This document shows, one piece after another, positions 1 to 8,321 of a stretch of DNA of 64,000 nucleotides (its first letter is position 1; every line of letters begins with the position of its first letter). The notes under the pieces were generated by a model. The model ran no database searches. It was not told where the DNA came from and was given only the letters and a program-made list of their open reading frames with translations. The DNA is from Nevskiales bacterium. Its GTDB lineage: Bacteria > Pseudomonadota > Gammaproteobacteria > Nevskiales > Nevskiaceae. The DNA is taken from the NCBI GenBank assembly GCA_028698335.1, contig JAQVDP010000005.1:62001-126000 (forward strand), written 5' to 3'. The position numbers and the translations under genes were made by a program.

Positions 1-968
1 GTCGCCAGCTTGATCATCGCCGCGGTCGGTACGTCGAGCGTGTTGTCGGCGTACTGCTGCGTGCACTTCTCGACGAAGGCACGATGGACCTCGATGTCGG
101 TCTTGCAGGTGGCCAGCACGAAGCGGGTGTTCTGGAAACTGGCGATCGGCTGGCCGAAGGCCTTGCGCTCGGTGACGTAGTCGATGGTCTTTTCCAGCGC
201 GCCCTGGGCGTGGGCGACGGCCGAGACCGCGAGGACCAGACGCTCGCGCGGCAGCTCGTCGATCAGATGACCGAAGCCGCCGCCGACGCGGCCGAGGATT
301 TCATCCCTGGAGATGCGCAGATTGTCGAAGAACAGCTCCGAGGTGTCGGCCGAGTGCAGACCGGCCTTCTCGAGGTTGCGGCCACGCTTGAAGCCCGGCA
401 GCGAGGTGTCGACGGTGAACAGGGTCGTGCCCTTGGCGCCGGCCTTGGGGTCGGTCTTGGTGGCCAGGACCACGACGCCGGCGTGCTGGCCGTTGGTGAT
501 GAAGGTCTTGGAGCCGTTGATGATGTAGTCGTCGCCATCCGCGGTGGCACTGGTCTTCATCCCCTGCAGATCGGAACCGGCGCCCGGCTCGGTCATGCCG
601 ATCGCGCCGATGCATTCGCCGGTCGCCATCTTCGGCAGGTACTTCTGCTTCTGCGCCTCGGTGCCGAGGTGCAGGATGTACGGTGCGGCGATGTCGGAGT
701 GCACCGTCAGGTTGGAGGCCAGCGCCAGGTAGCCCATGCGCGCGGCTTCCTCGACGACCACGCAGGAGAACGCGAACGGGGCACCGATGCCGCCGTATTC
801 CTCGGGCATGTCGACGCAGAGCAGGCCGGCTTCGCCCATCTGCAGATACAGATCCTTGGGATAGATGCCGTCCTTCTCCCACTGTTCGTAGTGCGGCTCG
901 ACGTTGTCCTTGAAGAAGCGGACAACGGTGTCGCGGAACATTTCGAGTTCTTCGTTCTGTGTGCTCAT
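1..968 (-). CDS. Acyl-CoA dehydrogenase, LCAD-like (3' end cut by window edge)
   Basis: This flavoenzyme oxidises an acyl-CoA to the trans-2-enoyl-CoA in beta-oxidation and passes electrons to ETF. The frame opens at ATG 968 (MSTQNEELEMFRDTV) and runs off the left edge after about 322 codons, so the last 60 or so residues are missing. The N-terminal helical domain, the middle beta domain with the FAD/substrate motif IGAIGMTEPGAGSDLQGMKT and FITNG, and the start of the C-terminal helical domain (LPRERL, TERKAFGQPI) are all present. The FVEKC...AAMIKLATS segment resembles mitochondrial long-chain acyl-CoA dehydrogenase. Substrate chain length cannot be judged from the sequence. It lies 83 bases downstream of the DUF6265 gene on the same strand. 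Confidence 0.93.
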   Translation of the reverse strand, partial: MSTQNEELEMFRDTVVRFFKDNVEPHYEQWEKDGIYPKDLYLQMGEAGLLCVDMPEEYGGIGAPFAFSCVVVEEAARMGYLALASNLTVHSDIAAPYILHLGTEAQKQKYLPKMATGECIGAIGMTEPGAGSDLQGMKTSATADGDDYIINGSKTFITNGQHAGVVVLATKTDPKAGAKGTTLFTVDTSLPGFKRGRNLEKAGLHSADTSELFFDNLRISRDEILGRVGGGFGHLIDELPRERLVLAVSAVAHAQGALEKTIDYVTERKAFGQPIASFQNTRFVLATCKTDIEVHRAFVEKCTQQYADNTLDVPTAAMIKLA

Positions 969-1051
969 CGGATGTCAGGTTCGAGTGGTGTTGTGAAAAT
1001 CTTCGGCGCATCCGGCGAACGTGCGGCGGCTGCGCGGGAACGGGGTCGCGT

Positions 1052-1522
1052 CTACGGGCAGCTGCGCCGCTTCATCGGGAACTTCATCGTCATCGTGTGG
1101 CCCTGGGACGGGCCTTCGATGCGCGCGGTCACGGCGTCAGGACCCAGCTTTTCGTAGGTGATGCGCTGGGGGAAGTCGTTGTCGGGGTTCTCGAAGACGG
1201 CTTTTTCGCCGGCGAACGACACGCTGTTGAAGCGGGTCGGGTTTTCGCCCTTGGGCGCGGCGATGTAGTCGAAGCCGCCACCGCCGCTGGTGACGATGCG
1301 CAGGAACTCGAATTCGCGGGTATAGCCGTTCTCGATACGGCGCGAGTAGCCGAGCATGCTGTTGCCGGTCGGCGCGCTCCAGACTTCCTCGTAGCGGCCG
1401 TTTTCGGTGTCGAAGCCCCAGCAGCCGGACAGCCACGCAAATTGATCGACGCGCGCCACCTGGGCCTGGGCCGAACCGGCGCAAAGCAACAGCGCCGCGG
1501 TGCCGATCGCCAGCTTGTTCAT
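1052..1522 (-). CDS. Secreted DUF6265-family protein
   Basis: A 156-residue protein with a clear Sec signal peptide (MNKLAIGTAALLLCAGSAQA, cleavage near residue 20). The mature part begins with a WLSGCWGFD block, then ENGRYEEVWSAPTGNSMLGYSR, typical of DUF6265, a small lipocalin-like beta-barrel family of unknown function. No catalytic motif is visible. It follows aguB by 63 bases on the same strand and may be read through from it, but nothing ties it to agmatine metabolism. The family assignment comes from motif recall and the function is unknown. Confidence 0.8.
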   Translation of the reverse strand: MNKLAIGTAALLLCAGSAQAQVARVDQFAWLSGCWGFDTENGRYEEVWSAPTGNSMLGYSRRIENGYTREFEFLRIVTSGGGGFDYIAAPKGENPTRFNSVSFAGEKAVFENPDNDFPQRITYEKLGPDAVTARIEGPSQGHTMTMKFPMKRRSCP

Positions 1523-1585
1523 CGCCTGTCTCCTCGTCGTTCCAGCAGTACGAAGCGACCGGCGCCGTCGGTTTTGACTCGGGCG

Positions 1586-2485
1586 TCAGTCGCGGAAGCG
1601 CTTCACCAGGTCGCCGTAGGCGTCGATCCGGCGATCCCGCAGGAACGGCCACCAGCGGCGGACGTCCTCGCTGCGGGCCATGTCGATATCGACCACCAGC
1701 ACCTCGGGTTGTTCGCTGCCGGCCACCAGGATCTCGCCCTGTGGGCCGGCGGCGAAGCTGTGACCCCAGAACTGGGCGCCGGGCCACTGCCCGGTGGGGT
1801 CCGCCTCGTAGCCGACGCGGTTGGCGACGAGCACGGGCAGGCCGTTGGCCACAGCATGCGCACGTTGAATCGTAACCCAGGCGTCGCGCTGACGACCCCG
1901 CTCTTTAGTTGGGTCTTGCGGGTTCCAGCCGATCGCGGTGGGGTACAGCAGCAGGTCCGCGCCGGCCAGCGCCATCAGGCGCGCGGCTTCCGGATACCAC
2001 TGGTCCCAGCAGACCAGCACGCCGAGGCGGCCGACGCTGGTGTCGATGGGCGTGAAACCGGCGCCGTCGCCGGCGTCGCCGGGTGTGAAGTAGAACTTCT
2101 CGTAGTAGCCCGGATCGTCCGGGATGTGCATCTTGCGGTAGGTGCCGGCCAGGCTGCCGTCACGTTCCAGGACCACGGCGGTGTTGTGGTACAGCCCGGG
2201 TGCCCGCTTTTCGAACAGCGAACCGACGATGACGATGCCGAGTTCCGCGGCCAGGGTGCCGAGAAAATCGCTGGACGGCCCCGGAATCGGTTCGGCGAGG
2301 TCGAACAGGTCGGTGTTCTCGTGCTGGCAGAAGTACAGGCTGGTGTGCAGTTCCTGCAGCAGCACCAGTTGCGCGCCCTGTTCGGCCGCCGCGCGGATGC
2401 CGGCTTCGGAGGTATGGAGGTTGGCTTCGGCGTTGTCGCTGCAGGCATGCTGGACGATGCCGGCGCGGAGGGTTCTGGCGGTCAT
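1586..2485 (-). CDS. aguB: N-carbamoylputrescine amidase
   Basis: A 299-residue nitrilase-superfamily amidase that hydrolyses N-carbamoylputrescine to putrescine, CO2 and ammonia, the second step of the agmatine route. The catalytic triad is visible as Glu45 (LQELHTS), Lys118 (YRKMHIPDD) and Cys159 (VCWDQWYPEAAR). The start at 2485 is chosen because its ATG overlaps the TGA of aguA in an ATGA junction. A longer frame with an upstream ATG exists but would run into aguA. The translational coupling and the Gln-Glu-Leu-His-Thr context, typical of AguB, make the assignment firm. Confidence 0.94.
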   Translation of the reverse strand: MTARTLRAGIVQHACSDNAEANLHTSEAGIRAAAEQGAQLVLLQELHTSLYFCQHENTDLFDLAEPIPGPSSDFLGTLAAELGIVIVGSLFEKRAPGLYHNTAVVLERDGSLAGTYRKMHIPDDPGYYEKFYFTPGDAGDGAGFTPIDTSVGRLGVLVCWDQWYPEAARLMALAGADLLLYPTAIGWNPQDPTKERGRQRDAWVTIQRAHAVANGLPVLVANRVGYEADPTGQWPGAQFWGHSFAAGPQGEILVAGSEQPEVLVVDIDMARSEDVRRWWPFLRDRRIDAYGDLVKRFRD

Positions 2486-3516
2486 GCGGCGGATTCCGGA
2501 ATCTGCATCGTGATGCAGTGCAGGCTGCCATACTGCTGAATCAGTGCCCGGCAATCAATGCCGATCACGTCGCGATCCGGAAAGCACGGACGCAGGCGCT
2601 CCAGGGCGACGGCATCGGCCGGATCGGCGTAGGTCGGGACCAGCACCGCGCCGTTGAGGATCAGGAAATTCGGGTAGCCGGCCGGCAGGCGCTGGCCGTC
2701 GGCGTCGAGGATCGCGCCCGGCAGCGGCAGCGGCACCAGGCGGTAGGGCTCGCCGCCGGCGGTGCGCAGCGCCTGCAGTTCGCACTCCATGGCCTTGAGA
2801 TCGGCGTAGTGCGGGTCCTGTGCGTCGTCGCAGGCCTGGTAGGCGATGGTGTCGGCGTCGCAGAAGCGCGCGATGGTGTCGATATGGCCGTCGGTGTCGT
2901 CGCCGATCAGATCCCCGTGGCGCAGCCACAGGACGCGATCGAGTCCGAACCAGGTCTTGAGCCGCTGCTCGATCTGCTGTTTGTCGAACTGTGGGTTGCG
3001 GGTCGGCGCCAGCAGGCAGCGTTCGGTGGTCAGCAGCGTGCCGCGGCCGTCGGACTCGATGGCGCCGCCTTCGAGGACGAAGTCGACCGGTTCGACCGCC
3101 GCCGGCCAGGCGCCCTGGGCTGCGAGCCGGCGGGTGATCTGATTGTCGCGGGCGGCGTCGAACTTGCCGCCCCAGCCGTTGAAGACGAAATCCAGATGCA
3201 GCGGGACGCCGCCGCGGAACACCGTGATCGGGCCATGGTCGCGGGCCCAGACGTCGTCGGCCGGCGCCGGATACAGATGCAGGCGTTCGCCGACGGCGCC
3301 GGCGGCCAGCAGTCGCTGGCGCAGGGCATCGACGTCATCGCCACAGGCGACGATCAGGGCCTCGTAGCGGGTGATCGCCACGGCGATGTCGGTGAAGCAG
3401 CGTTCGACGGCGTCGAACATGTGCGCGAAGTCGCCGTCCGGGCGCGGCCAGGTGAGCTGGATGGCGCGCTGGGGCGCCCACTCGGCCGGCAGGACGGAAG
3501 CGGTCGTCGAAGTCAT
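2482..3516 (-). CDS. aguA: Agmatine deiminase
   Basis: A 344-residue member of the porphyromonas-type peptidyl-arginine deiminase family. It converts agmatine to N-carbamoylputrescine, the substrate of the adjacent aguB. Visible motifs are WARDHGPITVF (substrate/catalytic Asp-His), LEGGAIESDG, HGDLIGDDTDGHID and the catalytic cysteine Cys334 in GSLHCITMQ near the C-terminus. The length matches the family. Its stop codon overlaps the start of aguB, so the two form an operon that makes putrescine from agmatine without releasing urea. Confidence 0.94.
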   Translation of the reverse strand: MTSTTASVLPAEWAPQRAIQLTWPRPDGDFAHMFDAVERCFTDIAVAITRYEALIVACGDDVDALRQRLLAAGAVGERLHLYPAPADDVWARDHGPITVFRGGVPLHLDFVFNGWGGKFDAARDNQITRRLAAQGAWPAAVEPVDFVLEGGAIESDGRGTLLTTERCLLAPTRNPQFDKQQIEQRLKTWFGLDRVLWLRHGDLIGDDTDGHIDTIARFCDADTIAYQACDDAQDPHYADLKAMECELQALRTAGGEPYRLVPLPLPGAILDADGQRLPAGYPNFLILNGAVLVPTYADPADAVALERLRPCFPDRDVIGIDCRALIQQYGSLHCITMQIPESAA

Positions 3517-3610
3517 GGATGGCGTCCGGAATGTCGGTGCGCGCCGCCGAACGGGCGCACCCGCGATGGTGCAGCCCCGCAGTCGCCTGGGGGCGGATTC
3601 GGGCGGAATT

Positions 3611-3940
3611 CTAGGGAGCCGGTGACAGCTCGTCCATGTGCTGCAGCGGCGGCATCTGGCCCTGGACCACGACGTCGATCACGGTCTGGTTCTCGAAGAA
3701 CACCGAATAGCCGTCATAGTCCCAGCGCGTGATCGGCGGGCGCTTGGGGTGGCCGCCGCCCACCGGCGCGTGGCGCTGCGTCGGCTCACCGTAGCGCGCC
3801 GTCACGGCGCTCATCGACATGCCCCGGGCCGGGACGTCCGCCACGCTTGCGGGGCTGGCCGGGATCTCGAGCGGTTCGGCGCCGGCACTCGACGCCAGGA
3901 TCAGGAAAGCAGCGGCGACAACAGGAAAAATCGAGCGCAT
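3611..3940 (-). CDS. Small secreted BamE/SmpA-like protein
   Basis: A 109-residue protein starting at ATG 3940 with a signal peptide (MRSIFPVVAAAFLILASSAGA). The mature part contains GMSMSAVTARYGEP, which fits the GMxxxxVxxxxGxP signature of the BamE/SmpA-type fold, followed by a WDYDGYSVFFENQTVIDVVVQ strand pair. No lipobox cysteine is present, so it is predicted to be soluble periplasmic. An upstream in-frame start would add 20 residues without a better signal. Its function is unknown. It lies 94 bases upstream of aguA on the same strand. Confidence 0.72.
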   Translation of the reverse strand: MRSIFPVVAAAFLILASSAGAEPLEIPASPASVADVPARGMSMSAVTARYGEPTQRHAPVGGGHPKRPPITRWDYDGYSVFFENQTVIDVVVQGQMPPLQHMDELSPAP

Positions 3941-4072
3941 GGCGGCACTTGCGGCAAGAAGCTTGACCGGACTATAGCACTGGCCCAGCGGCAGCAACAC
4001 GTTCGCCGCGCGGTCAGCCTACCAGCGGCATGCAGCCGGGGACGAGCGTTGCGCGCTCTCTGAGGCAGCGCC

Positions 4073-4102
4073 AAAAAAAGAGCCCCGGCGGGTTGCCGGG
4101 GC
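4073..4102 (-). terminator. Rho-independent terminator after phoX
   Basis: Read on the minus strand, a GCCCCGGC/GCCGGGGC hairpin with a five-base loop is followed by a run of seven T. It lies about 40 bases past the phoX stop codon and isolates phoX from the small secreted gene downstream. Confidence 0.85.
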
Positions 4103-4144
4103 CAGTCAGGGCTGAATCTCGAGTGCGCCTCCGGCGTCGCCGGA

Positions 4145-6277
4145 TCAGAGCGCGATCGCGCCGCCGTCGTCGCGGGTGATGACGATGGTCGCCGAACGCG
4201 GACGGGCGCCGGGGGTGCCGGTGACGGTGGCGTCGCCGGTGGCCGACGGCCAGTTGCTGGTCGGCGCCGCGGCGCCGCCTTTTTCGCCCGGATGCTGGAT
4301 GTTGACGAACAGCGACCTGCCGTCCGGCGTCATCGTGATGCCGGTGATCTCGCATTCCTTCGGACCGACCAGGAAGCGGCGCAGCGAGTCTTCCGACGGC
4401 AGCGCGCCGATATAGGTCTTCTGGCTGCCGAGGGTGATCTCGCCGCCGTCGCCGACCTTGCCGGCGACCGCGGCCAGCATCATGCAGTTGGTGGTGTCGG
4501 TGTAGGCGCCGTCGTCGGTCTGGATCCACAGCAGGCCGCGCGGGTCGAACCACAGGCCGTCGGGGCTGGAGAAGTCGTTGTCGTCGGTCAGCTGCGAGGC
4601 GTTGATCTGCGCGCCGTAGCTCGAGCGCGATCCGAACAGGAAGATGTCCCAGGCGAAGGTCGTCGCCGAGGCCATGCCGCCATCCTCGCGCCAGCGGATG
4701 ATGTGGCCGTTGACGTTGCCGTCGAGGCTGTCGCTGAGGCTGCCGGTGGTCGCGTCGTACGAACGCGGATTGGCGGCGTCGACCGGCTGCGAGCCGGAAC
4801 CGCCCTGGCCGCGGCCGCTGGAGCTGCTGGAGCTGTTGGTCAGCGTGAAGTAGACCTCGCCATTCTTCGGATTGACCGCGCCCCATTCCGGACGGTCCAT
4901 CTTGGTCGCGCCGACCGAATCGGCGGCCAGACGGGCGCCGACCATGACGGCGGCCTGGCTGCCGAAGGGATAGAGGGCGTTGGTTTCGTCCAGGCCGTTG
5001 CTCTGGTAGACCAGCGCGATCCACTCGCCGGTGCCGTTCTCGTTGAACTTGGCGACGTACAGCGTGCCGTCGTTGAGGTACTTGTCGCCCGCTGCCAGCC
5101 CGCCGTTGGCATCCGCCGGATCCCAGTTGGCGTTGGAGACGTACTTGTAGATGTACTCGTTGCGCGAGTCGTCGCCGGTATAGGCGACGACCGGCTCGCC
5201 GGCCTTGACCGGGCCGAACACGCAGCCTTCGTGGCCGAGGCGGCCGAGCGCGGAGCGCTTGCGCGGGGTCGATTCCGGATGATACGGATCGATCTCGACG
5301 ATCCAGCCGTAGGTATAGGCCTCGTTGCGGTAGTCGTCGCTGGCGCTCGCGCCAGTGACGGTGATGTCGAGGCGCTGGAACTGGTCGCCGCTGGCGGTGG
5401 TCCAGCCGTAGTTTCCGGACCGTCCGGGGCTGATGCCGTAGCGGGCCAGCAGCGCGTTGTCGGCGCCGTTGCGGTTGGCGTCGTCGCCCTCCGCACGCTT
5501 GAAGTAGCCGGCCCAGTTCTCTTCGCAGGTCAGGTAGGTGCCCCAGGGCGTGTAGCCGTTGGCGCAGTTGTTGAGCGTGCCGCGGGTGACGGTGCCGGTC
5601 GGCGAGTACTTGGTGGTCGCGAAGCCGCTGCCGGCGAGCGGGCCGTGCAGCTCCATCTCGGTGAACGGGGTGACGCGGCGGTTGTAGGCCGAGTCCTGGA
5701 CAACCGACCAGACGCCGCCGGTTTTCCGGATCTCGACGACGCTGACGCCGTGGCAGTTCATCTCCTTGAGCACTTCGGCCTGCGGACGCGCGCCGTTGGC
5801 CGTGGTCGGGCCGGCGATGTGCAGATACGCCTCGCTGATGTTCTCGTGATTGAGGCAGAGCAGGCCGTTGTCGGAGGTCTGCGAGCCCAGCGGCAGCGGG
5901 AAGTAGTGCATGCCGTCGTGGTGGTCGCCCGCGCGGCTCTCGAAGTTCGCGTCCAGCCCGGTGTTGGTGTAGGCACCGACACCGGCCTTGATCGGGTCGC
6001 CGAGGGCGTACAGCACCGCCGCCGAGTAGCCCGACGGCACGGACACCATGTCCGCGAGGCTGTGCGCGACCGGATCGAAGCCCAGCTTCAGCGTGCTGCT
6101 GCCGTCGCCGTCACCGTTGCTGCAGCCACTGACGCCGAAGCTGCCGAACATCGCGGCGGTGGTCGCCGACAGGCCGCCGAGCAGGGCCTGACGTCGCGAC
6201 AGGCGCGACGCCAGGATATCGGTCATGTGGGGATTGGTGGAGAAGTTGGTGACGGGTTCGTCGTCAGCGTGACTCAC
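4145..6277 (-). CDS. phoX: PhoX-family alkaline phosphatase, Tat-exported
   Basis: A 710-residue PhoX (DUF839) phosphomonoesterase. Characterised members use Fe(III) and Ca(II) to release phosphate from phosphoesters outside the cytoplasm. The N-terminus carries a twin-arginine signal (SRRQALLGG at residues 27-35) in a long n-region, followed by a GCS segment. Family blocks seen in order are RAGDHHDGMHYFPLPLG, CLNHENISEAY, TCEENWAGYF, GHEGCVFGP, YTGDDSRNEYIYKYVS, SSPDGLWFDPRG and GPKECEITGITMTPDG. The start is GTG 6277, preceded by AGGGAG, and it restores the full Tat region; an internal ATG at 6226 would shorten it. It has its own promoter with 11-base-periodic repeats (6326-6379). Confidence 0.93.
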   Translation of the reverse strand: MSHADDEPVTNFSTNPHMTDILASRLSRRQALLGGLSATTAAMFGSFGVSGCSNGDGDGSSTLKLGFDPVAHSLADMVSVPSGYSAAVLYALGDPIKAGVGAYTNTGLDANFESRAGDHHDGMHYFPLPLGSQTSDNGLLCLNHENISEAYLHIAGPTTANGARPQAEVLKEMNCHGVSVVEIRKTGGVWSVVQDSAYNRRVTPFTEMELHGPLAGSGFATTKYSPTGTVTRGTLNNCANGYTPWGTYLTCEENWAGYFKRAEGDDANRNGADNALLARYGISPGRSGNYGWTTASGDQFQRLDITVTGASASDDYRNEAYTYGWIVEIDPYHPESTPRKRSALGRLGHEGCVFGPVKAGEPVVAYTGDDSRNEYIYKYVSNANWDPADANGGLAAGDKYLNDGTLYVAKFNENGTGEWIALVYQSNGLDETNALYPFGSQAAVMVGARLAADSVGATKMDRPEWGAVNPKNGEVYFTLTNSSSSSSGRGQGGSGSQPVDAANPRSYDATTGSLSDSLDGNVNGHIIRWREDGGMASATTFAWDIFLFGSRSSYGAQINASQLTDDNDFSSPDGLWFDPRGLLWIQTDDGAYTDTTNCMMLAAVAGKVGDGGEITLGSQKTYIGALPSEDSLRRFLVGPKECEITGITMTPDGRSLFVNIQHPGEKGGAAAPTSNWPSATGDATVTGTPGARPRSATIVITRDDGGAIAL

Positions 6278-6325
6278 GGTCGTGTACTCCCTGGATGTTT
6301 GCGCCTGGATCAGTCAATCGGATCG

Positions 6326-6379
6326 ATGCTAGGGAGCGTTTGTTGCCGATTGCTTGCGCTGGCATTGCAGCTTGATTGC
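6326..6379 (-). promoter_or_regulatory. phoX promoter with four 11-bp-periodic GCAA repeats (putative Pho box array)
   Basis: On the minus strand four GCAA units occur at exactly 11-base intervals (their complements are TTGC at 6376-6379, 6365-6368, 6354-6357 and 6343-6346). The pattern is 7-base unit, 4-base spacer: GCAATCA, GCAATGC, GCAAGCA, GCAACAA. Eight bases after the last unit comes the -10 candidate TAGCAT (6326-6331). Direct 7-base repeats spaced by 4 and replacing the -35 is the known layout of PhoB sites. The bases differ from the enterobacterial CTGTCAT, so PhoB binding is an inference. Confidence 0.68.
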
Positions 6380-6440
6380 GCGCCCTGGTGCGGTGTCGCG
6401 GGCACCGGGACGCGCAACCGGCTTTCGGTGTGTCGCGGGG

Positions 6441-8279
6441 TCAGGGTGCCGCTGGCAGCGGGCCGATGTAGCCCATGTAGGAGCGGCGCTCGGCGCTGTC
6501 GGCAGTGACCTTGTCTTCGTCGCTCTCGCCGTAGGGGTGCTGGACCACGGCCATGATGTAGCCGAAGCCGCCGACGTCGCCGTAGTGGTAGAGCGAGGTG
6601 GTCTCCGCGCCGTAAGGGGTGGTGGCGATGCGGGTCAGGCCGCCGCTGCCGACGTGGTAGGCCCAGATCATGTCGTTCTGATGGCCGCTGCCGCTGTCCT
6701 CTCCGATCAGCAGCGTGCCCTGACCCGGCATGAAGCTCAGATTGTCGGGGTTGGCGAGGCCGTCGATGTCGCAGGTGCTGCCGGCATAGGGACTGTCGTC
6801 GGGATAGGCATCGATCGTGGTCGGGTTCAGGCGCTGCGGGTCGGCCAGCGTGGTCATGCGGCCGGCGATCACGCCCTGCGCGCGGCGGGCGACGTAGCGG
6901 CTGCCGATCGACGCGTCTTCGCCCACGGCGAATGCGTAGACCGCACCGCAGCTGTTGAACAGGGCGCGAACGTCGTTGCCGGTGCCGATGTCGTAGCGGC
7001 TGTCGTCCGCGCCATTCTTGCGCTGGTCTTCCATGCCGTACTGGATCTCCGAGTACGCGACGTACAGACGCTGCCGGTCCGGATCGAAGCTGATGCCTTC
7101 CTCCTTGCGCAGCTCCGTCGTCGCGCCGAGATAGCCGGCGTAACGGCGCGTCTCTAGGAACGCGGCGGCCTGTTCCATGCCGCTGTTGAGCCGCAGGCAT
7201 TCCTCGCCGACGCCGTTCTGGTTGACCGCGGTATAGCCTGCGGCGCAGCTGCCGTCGGTGGCCGGGAGCTGGGCGTCGAAGATGTCGTCGAAGCCGATGC
7301 CGCTGTCGATCAGCGATTCGATCTGCTGGTTGCTGGCGTGGCCGAGTTCGATCCAGTCCAGGTCCGCGTCGACCAGGTCGGATGCGCCGGCAGGGCTGGT
7401 CTGCCGCCACTTGAGGGCATACAGCGTGCCGCTGCTGAGGTCGGCTTCGGTATCGGCCACGTACATGTAGAGGGCGACGTTGGTGCCGTCGTCGCTGCTG
7501 TAGACCGTGCGCCGGTCCGGCATCACGTAGGACAGCTCATGTGCGAAGCGGCCCATCGCATAGTGCTTGGCGACCTGGTAGGCGCCGTCGGTGCCGGTCA
7601 CGGCCACTTCGACCGGATAGCCGTAGTGATACGGATTGGCCGACGCGCCGCCACCCAGGAAGGCGTCCATCGCCGAGGCGCTGCCGGCGCCATCGCGGGC
7701 GTCCGGTTCGTATTCCTCGCTGCCGAGATGGCTGTTCCACGGGGTCACCGAGCCGGCACAGGGGTTCCAGATGCCGTGGATGCCCGACAGATCCAGCGCC
7801 GTGGTCCGCTCCGCGTGCAGCTCGCCGGTGGCCCGGTCCTGCGACAGCTCGGTCAGATACATCGCGCCGGGACGGCTTTCGAACTGCGCCACGGAGAACA
7901 GCTTGTCGCCGACCGGGAGGATCGACGAGAAGTCGTTCGAGTCGGCGATGGTCGACGATCCATCGGTCATGCGGATCGGCTGCATCTGCGCGTCGACCAC
8001 CTGGCCGAAGACGTTCAGGTCGGCGCTGCTTCCACGCTGTTCGCCGGAGCGCAGCAGGACCCGATAGCCGATCGCCGCGGTGTCGCCGGCGACGGTCACG
8101 TAGTCGCTGGCGCGGACCTGCCGCTTCTCGCCGTCGGTCTGCGCGGCGGACAGCGGGGCGAAGACGGCGTCGGCGGCCAGCGGATCGCTTGACGAGCAGG
8201 CGCCGATCAGCAGGGCGCCGCCGATAGCGAGGGTCAGTGAATGCAGCGCAAAGGGAAGCGGATGGTGCCGGAGGGTCAT
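6441..8279 (-). CDS. PhoX-like (DUF839) lipoprotein, paralogue 1
   Basis: A 612-residue protein with a lipoprotein signal (lipobox LIGAC, acylated Cys28), so it is anchored to a membrane rather than Tat-exported like the neighbouring PhoX. DUF839 hallmarks are HGIWNPCAGSVTPWN, HLGSEEYEPDA, GRFAHELSYVMPD, SSDDGTNVALYMYVAD, EEGISFDP and NPDNLSFMPGQGTLLIGEDSG. It is strongly similar along its length to the 619-residue paralogue at 10111-11970. Phosphatase activity is plausible by family but unproven, since this subgroup differs widely from canonical PhoX. It starts 42 bases after the dihaem lipoprotein gene on the same strand and probably shares its transcript. Confidence 0.88.
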   Translation of the reverse strand: MTLRHHPLPFALHSLTLAIGGALLIGACSSSDPLAADAVFAPLSAAQTDGEKRQVRASDYVTVAGDTAAIGYRVLLRSGEQRGSSADLNVFGQVVDAQMQPIRMTDGSSTIADSNDFSSILPVGDKLFSVAQFESRPGAMYLTELSQDRATGELHAERTTALDLSGIHGIWNPCAGSVTPWNSHLGSEEYEPDARDGAGSASAMDAFLGGGASANPYHYGYPVEVAVTGTDGAYQVAKHYAMGRFAHELSYVMPDRRTVYSSDDGTNVALYMYVADTEADLSSGTLYALKWRQTSPAGASDLVDADLDWIELGHASNQQIESLIDSGIGFDDIFDAQLPATDGSCAAGYTAVNQNGVGEECLRLNSGMEQAAAFLETRRYAGYLGATTELRKEEGISFDPDRQRLYVAYSEIQYGMEDQRKNGADDSRYDIGTGNDVRALFNSCGAVYAFAVGEDASIGSRYVARRAQGVIAGRMTTLADPQRLNPTTIDAYPDDSPYAGSTCDIDGLANPDNLSFMPGQGTLLIGEDSGSGHQNDMIWAYHVGSGGLTRIATTPYGAETTSLYHYGDVGGFGYIMAVVQHPYGESDEDKVTADSAERRSYMGYIGPLPAAP

Positions 8280-8321
8280 GGTCGTTGATGTGATGGTTGG
8301 AAAGGAAAAAGAGATCGGGTG

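Noticed and set aside
3537..3560. Short inverted repeat GTGCGC...GCGCAC upstream of aguA
   Set aside because: Six-bp stem with a long loop and no T-run; likely chance in GC-rich DNA.
4292..6508. A 738-codon open frame opposite phoX
   Set aside because: Composition is Val/Gly/Ala/Asp low complexity typical of antisense shadow; it also covers the phoX promoter repeats.
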